Part shown: in pieces, positions 1 through 8,838 of the stretch
How positions within the stretch are numbered: position 1 is the first letter of the stretch
How the letters are laid out: every line of letters begins with the position of its first letter
NCBI GenBank assembly: GCA_949987565.1
Contig: OX465104.1
Coordinates: 14,573,789 to 14,637,788 of the forward strand
Length of the DNA: 64,000 nucleotides
Source: Luidia sarsii
Lineage: Eukaryota; Echinodermata; Asteroidea; Paxillosida; Luidiidae
Direction: 5' to 3'
Made by a program: the position numbers and the translations under genes
Notes under the pieces: generated by a model
Databases searched by the model: none
The model's input: the letters and a program-made list of their open reading frames with translations, nothing else
Told to the model about the DNA's origin: nothing

Positions 1-480
1 CCTATACCCAAAGCAACACCCCCCCCCCTGCGTTAAGGTGTCCTATACTCAAAACCATCCCCTCCCCCTCAGTGTTAAGGTGTCCTATACCCACAGCCAT
101 CCCCCTCAGTGTAAGGGTCTCCTATACTGTATACCAAGCTATCCCCCTCGGCGTTAGGGTGTCCTATACCCAAAGCCATCCCTTCTCAGCGTTAGGGTGT
201 CCTATACCCAAAGCCATCCCCTTTCGCTTTTCGGGTCTGCTATACCCAAAGCGATCCCCCCTTGGCATTAGGGCCTCCATATACCCAATGCCATCTCCCA
301 AGCCATCCCCCTCGGTGTTCCGGTGTCCTATACACAAGGCCATCCCCCCCCCCCCTCAGCATTTGCGTGTCCTACACCCAAAGCTACCCCCTCAGCATTA
401 GGGTGTCCTATACCCAAAGCCATCCCCCATGTGTGTTAGGGTGTACGATACACAAAGCCATCCTCCCCACTGCGTTAGAA

Positions 481-573
481 TGTCCTATACCCAAAGCCAT
501 CCCCTCGGTGTTAGAGTGTCCTATACCCAAAGCCATCCCCTCGGTGTTAGAGTGTCCTATACCCAAAGCCATC
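481..573. repeat. Perfect 36-bp minisatellite units
   Basis: Two consecutive units starting at 481 and 517 are identical over 36 bp. A third starts at 553 and stays the same for about 20 bases before diverging. This is the most homogeneous stretch of the minisatellite and fixes its minimal period at 36 bp. Confidence 0.85.
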
Positions 574-674
574 CACCCCTCTACATGTATGTTAGTGTGG
601 TATACCAAAAAAGCCATCACCCTCTGTACCCAAAGGCACCCCCCCCTCCCTCAGGATTTGCATGTCCTGTACCC

Positions 675-1065
675 AAAGCAATCCCCCCTCGGTGTTAGGG
701 TGTTTTATACTAAAAGCCACCCCCCCCTCCCCCTCGGCGTTACTGTGTTTTATACCCAAAGCGATCCCGCCTTGGCATTAGGGTCTACTATAACCAAAGG
801 CACCCCCCTCAGCATTTGCATGTCCTATACCCAAAGTCATCCCCCCTGGGCCTTAGGGTGTCCTATACCCAAAGCAATCCCCCCTAGGTGTTAGGGTGTT
901 TTATACTAAAAGCCACACCCCCCCCCCCTCGGCGTTACTGTGTTTTATACCCAAAGCGATCCCGCCTTGGCATTAGGGTCTACTATAACCAAAGGCACCC
1001 CCCTCAGCATTTGCATGTCCTATACCCAAAGTCATCCCCCCTGGGCCTTAGGGTGTCCTATACCC
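675..1065. repeat. Tandem duplication of a 195-196-bp minisatellite super-unit
   Basis: Bases 675-870 and 871-1065 are near-identical copies of a block of several minisatellite units. They share the order 'gttttatactaaaagccac', 'ggcgttactgtg', 'gcgatcccgccttgg', 'ctactataaccaaaggc' and 'gggccttaggg'. The offset falls from 196 to 195 bp across a C-run, so a one-base length change in that run is the only size difference I found. Confidence 0.85.
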
Positions 1066-1577
1066 AAAGCCATATCCCCTCGGCATTACAGGGTGTCCTA
1101 TACCCAAAGCCATCCATGCCACCCCCTTGGCTTTAGGGTGTGTTTTATACTAAAAGCACCCCCCTCAGTGTTACTGTGTTTTATACTGAAAGCGATCTCC
1201 CCCCCCCCCTTTGGCATTAGGGTCTCCTATACCCATGCCATCTCCCAAGACATCCCCCCTCGGCATTCTGGTGTCCTACAAATGTATAACCAAAGCCCCC
1301 CCCCCTCAGCATTTGCTTCCCCCTCTGCGTTATGGTGTTTTATACCCAAAGCCATCCCCTCCTCGGCGTTAGAGTGTCCTGTACACAAAACCATCCATGC
1401 CACCCCTCGGCATTAGGGTCTATTATACTAAAAGCAGTCCCCCTCAGCGTTAGGGTGTTTTATACCCAAAGCGATTCCCCCCCTCGATGTTAGGGTGTCC
1501 TATACCCAAAGCCATCCCTCCTCAGCGTTAGGATGGCCTATACCATACCAGTACCAAAGCCACCCCCTGTGTGTTTT

Positions 1578-1948
1578 GGCCCCCTCAAACAAACTAGATT
1601 TTGGCCCAATTTCTGACATGTTCGACAGGTCCGCTCCTGTCAGAATTTTCAGTTTTCGACCCAAAAAAAGTTTCCCCAGATTTCTCTGAAAATGACTCCT
1701 CAGGTATCTGAGAGCCCTCTAACATGGATCACACTTTCGGTAGACCAGTTGAAGTCATTTTTGGCCCCCTCAAACAAACTAGATTTTTGCCCCAATTTCT
1801 GACGTGTTCGAGAGGTCCGCTCCTGTAAGAATTTTCAGTTTTCGACCCAAAAAAAGTTTTCCCAGATTTCTCTGAAAATGACTCCTCAGGTATCTAAAAG
1901 CCCTCTAACATGGATCGGACTTTCGATAGACCAGTTGAAGTCATTTTT
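1578..1948. repeat. Two edge monomers of the satellite array
   Basis: The first monomer (1578-1762, 185 bp) has 'gattttggcccaatt' in place of 'gatttttgccccaatt', plus 'gtttccccag', 'ctaacatgg' and 'gatcacac'. The second (1763-1948) has 'acgtgttcgagagg', 'ctgtaagaa', 'atctaaaag', 'ctaacatgg' and 'ttcgatag'. Both carry more private changes than interior monomers. This is typical of array edges, where unequal exchange homogenises less. The 'ctaaaag' change puts a stop in the minus-strand frame at 1894-1896. Confidence 0.85.
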
Positions 1949-1984
1949 GGCCCCCTCAAACAAACTAGATTTTTGCCCCAATTT

Positions 1985-2015
1985 CTGACATGTTCGACAG
2001 GTCCGCTCCTGTCAG
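1985..2015. other. Representative inverted repeat conserved in nearly every monomer
   Basis: The core is 'gacagg', a six-base loop 'tccgct', and 'cctgtc' (1996-2013), a 6-bp perfect stem. An alternative stem pairs 'ctgaca' (1985-1990) with 'tgtcag' (2010-2015). The element is present in nearly all monomers. It is broken on one arm in the 'gttccac' and 'cctatcag' variants, and no compensating change is visible. Its loop is where the nine 4-bp duplications fall. Any protein-binding or structural role is inference. Confidence 0.6.
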
Positions 2016-2256
2016 AATTTTCAGTTTTCGACCCAAAACAAGTTTTCCCAGATTTCTCTGAAAATGACTCCTCATGTATCTGAGAGCCCTCTGACATGGA
2101 TCGGACTTTCGGTAGACCAGTTGAAGTCATTTTTGGCCCCCTCAAACAAACTAGATTTTTGCCCCAATTTCTGACATGTTCCACAGGTCCGCTCCTGTCA
2201 TAATTTTCAGTTTTCGACCCAAAAAAAGTTTTCCCAGATTTCTCTGAAAATGACTC

Positions 2257-2270
2257 CTCAGGTATCTGAG
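2257..2270. other. Second short inverted repeat of the monomer (representative copy)
   Basis: 'ctcag', loop 'gtat', 'ctgag' forms a 5-bp stem. Common variants 'ctcatgtat' and 'gtatttgag' each alter one arm alone. There is therefore no sign of selection for pairing. Confidence 0.45.
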
Positions 2271-5200
2271 AGCCCTCTGACATGGATCGGATATTCGGTA
2301 GACCAGTTGAAGTCATTTTTGGCCCCCTCAAACAAACTAGATTTTTGCCCCAATTTCTGACATGTTCGACAGGTCCGCTCCTGTCAGAATTTTCAGTTTT
2401 CGACCCAAAAAAAGTTTTCCCAGATTTATCTGAAAATGACTCCTCAGGTATCTGAGAGCCCTCTGACATGGAACGGACTTTCAGTAGACCAGTTGAAGTC
2501 ATTTTTGGCCCCCTCAAACAAACTAGATTTTTGCCCCAATTTCTGACATGTTCGACAGGTCCGCTCCTGTCAGAATTTTCAGTTTTCGACCCAAAAAAAG
2601 TTTTCCCAGATTTATCTGAAAATGACTCCTCAGGTATCTGAGAGCCCTCTGACATGGATCGGACTTTCGGTAGACCAGTTGAAGTCATTTTTGGCCCCCT
2701 CAAACAAACTAGATTTTTGCCCCAATTTCTGACATGTTCGACAGGTCCGCTCCTGTCCGATTTTTCAGTTTTCGACCCAAAATAAATTTTCCCAGATTTA
2801 TCTGAAAATGACTCCTCAGGTATCTGAGAGCCCTCTGACATGGATCGGACTTTCGGTAGACCAGTTGAAGTCATTTTTGGCCCCCTCAAACAAACTAGAT
2901 TTTTGCCCCAATTTCTGACATGTTCGACAGGTCCGCTCCTGTCAGAATTTTCAGTTTTCGACCCAAAATAAGTTTTTCCAGATTTATCTGAAAATGACTC
3001 CTCAGGTATTTGAGAGCCCTCTGACATGGATCGGACTTTCGGTAGACCAGTTGAAGTCATTTGTGGCCCCCTCAAACAAACTAGATTTTTGCCCCAATTT
3101 CTGAAATGTTCGACAGGTCCGCTCCTGTCAGAATTTTCAGTTTTCGACCCAAAAAAAGTTTTCCCAGATTTCTCTGAAAATGACTCCTCAGGTATCTGAG
3201 AGCCCTCTGACATGGATCGGACTTTCGGTAGACCAGTTGAAGTCATTTTAGGCCCCCTCAAACAAACTAGATTTTTGCCCCAATTTCTGACATGTTCCAC
3301 AGGTCCGCTCCTGTCATAAATTTCAGTTTTCGACCCAAAAAAAGTTTTCCCAGATTTCTCTGAAAATGACTCCTCAGGTATCTGAGAGCCCTCTGACATG
3401 GATCGGATATTCGGTAGACCAGTTGAAGTCATTTTTGGCCCCCTCAAACAAACTAGATTTTTGCCCCAATTTCTGACATGTTCGACAGGTCCGCTCCTGT
3501 CAGAATTTTCAGTTTTCGACCCAAAAAAAGTTTTCCCAGATTTATCTGAAAATGACTCCTCAGGTATCTGAGAGCCCTCTGACATGGAACGGACTTTCGG
3601 TAGACCAGTTGAAGTCATTTTTGGCCCCCTCAAACAAACTAGATTTTTGCCCCAATTTCTGACATGTTCGACAGGTTCGCTCCTGTCAGAATTTTCAGTT
3701 TTCGACCCAAAAAAAGTTTTCCCAGATTTATCTGAAAATGACTCCTCAGGTATCTGAGAGCCCTCTGACATGGATCGGACTTTCGGTAGACCAGTTGAAG
3801 TCTTTTTTGGCCCCCTCAAACAAACTAGATTTTTGCCCTAATTTCTGACATGTTCGACAGGTCCGCTCCTGTCAGAATTTTCAGTTTTCGACCCAAAAAA
3901 AGTTTTCCCAGATTTCTCTGAAAATGACTCCTCATGTATCTGAGAGCCCTCTGACATGGATCGGACTTTCGGTAGACCAGTTGAAGTCATTTTTGGACCC
4001 CTCAAACAAACTAGATTTTTGCCCCAATTTGTGACATGTTCGACAGGTCCGCTCCTGTCAGAATTTTCAGTTTTCGACCCAAAAAAAGTTTTCCCAGATT
4101 TCTCTGAAAATGACTCCTCAGGTATTTGAGAGCCCTCTGACATGGATCGGACTTTCGGTAGACCAGTTGAAGTCATTTGTGGCCCCCTCAAACAAACTAG
4201 CTTTTTGCCCCAATTTCTGACATGTTCGACAGGTCCGCTCCTGTCAGAATGTTCAGTTTTCGACCCAAAAAAAGTTTTCCCAGATTTCTCTGAAAATGAC
4301 TCCTCAGGTATCTGAGAGCCCTCTGACATGGATCGGACTTTCGGTAGACCAGTTGAAGTCATTTTTGGCCCCCTCAAACAAACTAGATTTTTGCCCCAAT
4401 TTCTGACATGTTCGACAGGTCCGCTCCTGTCAGAATTTTCAGTTTTCGACCCAAAAAAAGTTTTCCCAGATTTCTCTGAAAATGACTCCTCAGGTATCTG
4501 AGAGCCCTCTGACATGGATCGGACTTTCGGTAGACCAGTTGAAGTCATTTTTGGCCCCCTCAAACAAACTAGATTTTTGCCCCAATTTCTGACATGTTCG
4601 ACAGGTCCGCTCCTGTCAGATTTTTCAGTTTTCGACCCAAAAAAAGTTTTCACAGATTTCTCTGAAAATGACTCCTCAGGTATCTGAGAGCCCTCTGACA
4701 TGGATCGGACTTTCGGTAGACCAGTTGAAGTCATTTTTGGCCCCCTCAAACAAACTAGATTTTTGCCCCAATTTCTGACATGTTCGACAGGTCCGCTCCT
4801 GTCAGAAATTTCAGTTTTCGACCCAAAATAAGTTTTTCCAGATTTATCTGAAAATGACTCCTCAGGTATTTGAGAGCCCTCTGACATGGATCGGACTTTC
4901 GGTAGACCAGTTGAAGTCATTTGTGGCCCCCTCAAACAAACTAGATTTTTGCCCCAATTTCTGACATGTTCGACAGGTCCGCTCCTGTCAGAATTTTCAG
5001 TTATCGACCCAAAAAAAGTTTTCCCAGATTTATCTGAAAATGACTCCTCATGTATCTGAGAGCCCTCTGACATGGATCGGACTTTCGGTAGACCAGTTGA
5101 AGTCATTTTTGGCCCCCTCAAACAAACTAGATTTTTGCCCCAATTTCTGACATGTTCGACAGGTCCGCTCCTGTCAGAATTTTCAGTTTTCGACCCAAAA

Positions 5201-6226
5201 AAAGTTTTCCCAGATTTCTCTGAAAATGACTCCTCAGGTATCTGAGAGCCCTCTGACATGGATCGGACTTTCGGTAGACCAGTTGAAGTCATTTTTGGCC
5301 CCCTCAAACAAACTAGATTTTTGCCCCAATTTCTGACATGTTCGACAGGTCCGCTCCTGTCAGAATTTTCAGTTTTCGACCCAAAAAAAGTTTTTCCAGA
5401 TTTATCTGAAAATGACTCCTCAGGTATCTGAGAGCCCTCTGACATGGAACGGACTTTCGGTAGACCAGTTGAAGTCATTTTTGGCCCCCTCAAACAAACT
5501 AGATTTTTGCCCCAATTTCTGACATGTTCGACAGGTCCGCTCCTGTCAGAATTTTCAGTTTTCGACCCAAAAAAAGTTTTCCCAGATTTATCTGAAAATG
5601 ACTCCTCAGGTATCTGAGAGCCCTCTGACATGGATCGGACTTTCGGTAGACCAGTTGAAGTCATTTTTGGCCCCCTCAAACAAACTAGATTTTTGCCCCA
5701 ATTTCTGACATGTTCGACAGGTCCGCTCCTGTCAGAATGTTCAGTTTTCGACCCAAAAAAAGTTTTCCCAGATTTCTCTGAAAATGACTCCTCAGGTATC
5801 TGAGAGCCCTCTGACATGGATCGGACTTTCGGTAGACCAGTTGAAGTCATTTTTGGCCCCCTCAAACAAACTAGATTTTTGCCCCAATTTCTGACATGTT
5901 CGACAGGTCCGCTCCTGTCAGAATTTTCAGTTTTCGACCCAAAATAAGTTTTTCCAGATTTATCTGAAAATGACTCCTCAGGTATTTGAGAGCCCTCTGA
6001 CATGGATCGGACTTTCGGTAGACCAGTTGAAGTCATTTGTGGCCCCCTCAAACAAACTAGATTTTTGCCCCAATTTCTGACATGTTCGACAGGTCCGCTC
6101 CTGTCAGAATGTTCAGTTTTCGACCCAAAAAAAGTTTTCCCAGATTTCTCTGAAAATGACTCCTCAGGTATCTGAGAGCCCTCTGACATGGATCGGACTT
6201 TCGGTAGACCAGTTGAAGTCATTTTT

Positions 6227-6416
6227 GGCCCCCTCAAACAAACTAGATTTTTGCCCCAATTTCTGACATGTTCGACAGGTCTGCCCGCTCCTGTCAGAAA
6301 TTTCAGTTTTCGACCCAAAAAAAGTTTTCCCAGATTTCTCTGAAAATGACTCCTCAGGTATCTGAGAGCCCTCTGACATGGATCGGACTTTCGGTAGACC
6401 AGTTGAAGTCATTTTT
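6227..6416. repeat. 190-bp monomer a (4-bp duplication)
   Basis: The loop reads 'gtctgcccgctcc' at 6279-6291 instead of 'gtccgctcc'. This is a direct 'ccgc' duplication whose first copy has since changed from ccgc to ctgc. It shifts the minus-strand frame. Confidence 0.9.
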
Positions 6417-7532
6417 GGCCCCCTCAAACAAACTAGATTTTTGCCCCAATTTCTGACATGTTCGACAGGTCCGCTCCTGTCAGAATTTTCAGTTTTCGAC
6501 CCAAAAAAAGTTTTCCCAGATTTCTCTGAAAATGACTCCTCAGGTATCTGAGAGCCCTCTGACATGGATCGGACTTTCGGTAGACCAGTTGAAGTCATTT
6601 TTGGCCCCCTCAAACAAACTAGATTTTTGCCCCAATTTCTGACATGTTCGACAGGTCCGCTCCTGTCAGAATTTTCAGTTTTCGACCCAAAAAAAGTTTT
6701 TCCAGATTTATCTGAAAATGACTCCTCAGGTATCTGAGAGCCCTCTGACATGGAACGGACTTTCGGTAGACCAGTTGAAGTCATTTTTGGCCCCCTCAAA
6801 CAAACTAGATTTTTGCCCCAATTTCTGACATGTTCGACAGGTCCGCTCCTGTCAGAATTTTCAGTTTTCGACCCAAAAAAAGTTTTCCCAGATTTATCTG
6901 AAAATGACTCCTCAGGTATCTGAGAGCCCTCTGACATGGATCGGACTTTCGGTAGACCAGTTGAAGTCATTTTTGGCCCCCTCAAACAAACTAGATTTTT
7001 GCCCCAATTTCTGACATGTTCGACAGGTCCGCTCCTGTCAGAATGTTCAGTTTTCGACCCAAAAAAAGTTTTCCCAGATTTCTCTGAAAATGACTCCTCA
7101 GGTATCTGAGAGCCCTCTGACATGGATCGGACTTTCGGTAGACCAGTTGAAGTCATTTTTGGCCCCCTCAAACAAACTAGATTTTTGCCCCAATTTCTGA
7201 CATGTTCGACAGGTCCGCTCCTGTCAGAATTTTCAGTTTTCGACCCAAAATAAGTTTTTCCAGATTTATCTGAAAATGACTCCTCAGGTATTTGAGAGCC
7301 CTCTGACATGGATCGGACTTTCGGTAGACCAGTTGAAGTCATTTGTGGCCCCCTCAAACAAACTAGATTTTTGCCCCAATTTCTGACATGTTCGACAGGT
7401 CCGCTCCTGTCAGAATGTTCAGTTTTCGACCCAAAAAAAGTTTTCCCAGATTTCTCTGAAAATGACTCCTCAGGTATCTGAGAGCCCTCTGACATGGATC
7501 GGACTTTCGGTAGACCAGTTGAAGTCATTTTT

Positions 7533-7722
7533 GGCCCCCTCAAACAAACTAGATTTTTGCCCCAATTTCTGACATGTTCGACAGGTCTGCCCGCTCCTGT
7601 CAGAAATTTCAGTTTTCGACCCAAAAAAAGTTTTCCCAGATTTCTCTGAAAATGACTCCTCAGGTATCTGAGAGCCCTCTGACATGGATCGGACTTTCGG
7701 TAGACCAGTTGAAGTCATTTTT
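7533..7722. repeat. 190-bp monomer b
   Basis: It is identical in form to the monomer at 6227, including the ctgc change, and lies exactly 1,306 bp downstream. It is therefore a copy of that monomer made by the seven-monomer duplication and not an independent insertion. Confidence 0.9.
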
Positions 7723-8838
7723 GGCCCCCTCAAACAAACTAGATTTTTGCCCCAATTTCTGACATGTTCGACAGGTCCGCTCCTGTCAGAATTTTCAGTT
7801 TTCGACCCAAAAAAAGTTTTCACAGATTTCTCTAAAAATGACTCCTCAGGTATCTGAGAGCCCTCTGACATGGATCGGACTTTCGGTAGACCAGTTGAAG
7901 TCATTTTTGGCCCCCTCAAACAAACTAGATTTTTGCCCCAATTTCTGACATGTTCGACAGGTCCGCTCCTGTCAGAAATTTCAGTTTTCGACCCAAAATA
8001 AGTTTTTCCAGATTTATCTGAAAATGACTCCTCAGGTATTTGAGAGCCCTCTGACATGGATCGGACTTTCGGTAGACCAGTTGAAGTCATTTGTGGCCCC
8101 CTCAAACAAACTAGATTTTTGCCCCAATTTCTGAAATGTTCGACAGGTCCGCTCCTGTCAGAATTTTCAGTTTTCGACCCAAAAAAAGTTTTCCCAGATT
8201 TCTCTGAAAATGACTCCTCAGGTATCTGAGAGCCCTCTGACATGGATCGGACTTTCGGTAGACCAGTTGAAGTCATTTTTGGCCCCCTCAAACAAACTAG
8301 ATTTTTGCCCCAATTTCTGACATGTTCCACAGGTCCGCTCCTGTCATAATTTTCAGTTTTCGACCCAAAAAAAGTTTTCCCAGATTTCTCTGAAAATGAC
8401 TCCTCAGGTATCTGAGAGCCCTCTGACATGGATCGGATATTCGGTAGACCAGTTGAAGTCATTTTTGGCCCCCTCAAACAAACTAGATTTTTGCCCCAAT
8501 TTCTGACATGTTCGACAGGTCCGCTCCTGTCAGAATTTTCAGTTTTCGACCCAAAAAAAGTTTTCCCAGATTTATCTGAAAATGACTCCTCAGGTATCTG
8601 AGAGCCCTCTGACATGGAACGGACTTTCGGTAGACCAGTTGAAGTCATTTTTGGCCCCCTCAAACAAACTAGATTTTTGCCCCAATTTCTGACATGTTCG
8701 ACAGGTCCGCTCCTGTCAGAATTTTCAGTTTTCGACCCAAAAAAAGTTTTCCCAGATTTATCTGAAAATGACTCCTCAGGTATCTGAGAGCCCTCTGACA
8801 TGGATCGGACTTTCGGTAGACCAGTTGAAGTCTTTTTT

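Larger units (their letters stand above)
238..1279. repeat. Dispersed super-unit inside the minisatellite (copies near 238-333 and 1185-1279)
   Basis: Both segments contain 'aaagcgatc', a C-run, 'ttggcattagggyct', 'ccatctcccaag', 'catcccc' and a 'tyyggtgtcctay' end in the same order. The span given covers both copies and unrelated units between them. This shows that groups of short units, as well as single units, have been copied. Confidence 0.65.
1..1577. repeat. Degenerate C-rich minisatellite
   Basis: Units of about 36-45 bp read roughly as 'tcctatacccaaagccat', then a C-run, then 'ctcggcgttagggtg'. Much of the length variation lies in the C-run, which reaches about 12 C. Some units carry 'tttatac', 'catttgcatg' or 'cattagggtct' instead. 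The plus strand is strongly C-rich and the complement G-rich. No gene, promoter or RNA is visible. Open frames here rich in Tyr-Thr-Gln-Ser-His-Pro are the repeat translated and I do not annotate them. The left end lies outside the window. Confidence 0.93.
1763..3808. repeat. Leading block of 11 monomers (zone 1)
   Basis: Eleven 186-bp monomers come before the first 'cccta' marker. A linked-variant monomer with 'gttccacagg', 'gtcataa' and 'cggatattcgg' occurs twice, its 'ttccac' at about 2181 and 3297, which is 1,116 bp or six monomers apart. The last monomer ends 'gaagtcttttttgg', a change repeated just before the markers at 8868 and 12592. Confidence 0.85.
5050..7815. repeat. Seven-monomer tandem duplication, period 1,306 bp
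   Basis: Bases from about 5050 to 6509 recur about 1,306 bp later (7 x 186 + 4). The repeated sequence includes the 190-bp monomer with the same 'gtctgcccgctcc' form, the 'gaatgttcag' monomers and the 'atttgag' plus 'tttgtgg' monomer. Left of about 5050 the two copies diverge ('ttatcg' and 'catgta' present only in the first). Right of about 6510/7816 they diverge again ('ttcacag' only in the second). Confidence 0.8.
3809..8838. repeat. Zone 1 higher-order unit 1 (27 monomers)
   Basis: It starts with the 'cccta' monomer (marker at 3838-3840). Next comes a monomer beginning 'ggacccctc' and holding 'tttgtgacatg', then one with 'ctagctttttgcc'. A 'cagttatcgaccc' variant lies at 5001. The unit holds two 190-bp monomers, so its 5,030 bp equals 27 x 186 + 8. 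Units 2 and 3 open with the same ordered variants. Confidence 0.85.

Noticed and set aside
1..1577. Telomere
   Set aside because: TTAGGG occurs singly inside longer units and never as a tandem hexamer tract.
1..1577. G-quadruplex on the complement of the C-runs
   Set aside because: Most G-runs are about 30-40 bases apart, too far for ordinary quadruplex loops. Single runs of 12 are long, but I cannot support a structure from sequence alone.
72..1689. Open frames in the minisatellite rich in Tyr, Thr, Gln, Ser, His and Pro
   Set aside because: They are translations of a short C-rich repeat that happens to lack stops. Overlapping frames on both strands give similar low-complexity products.
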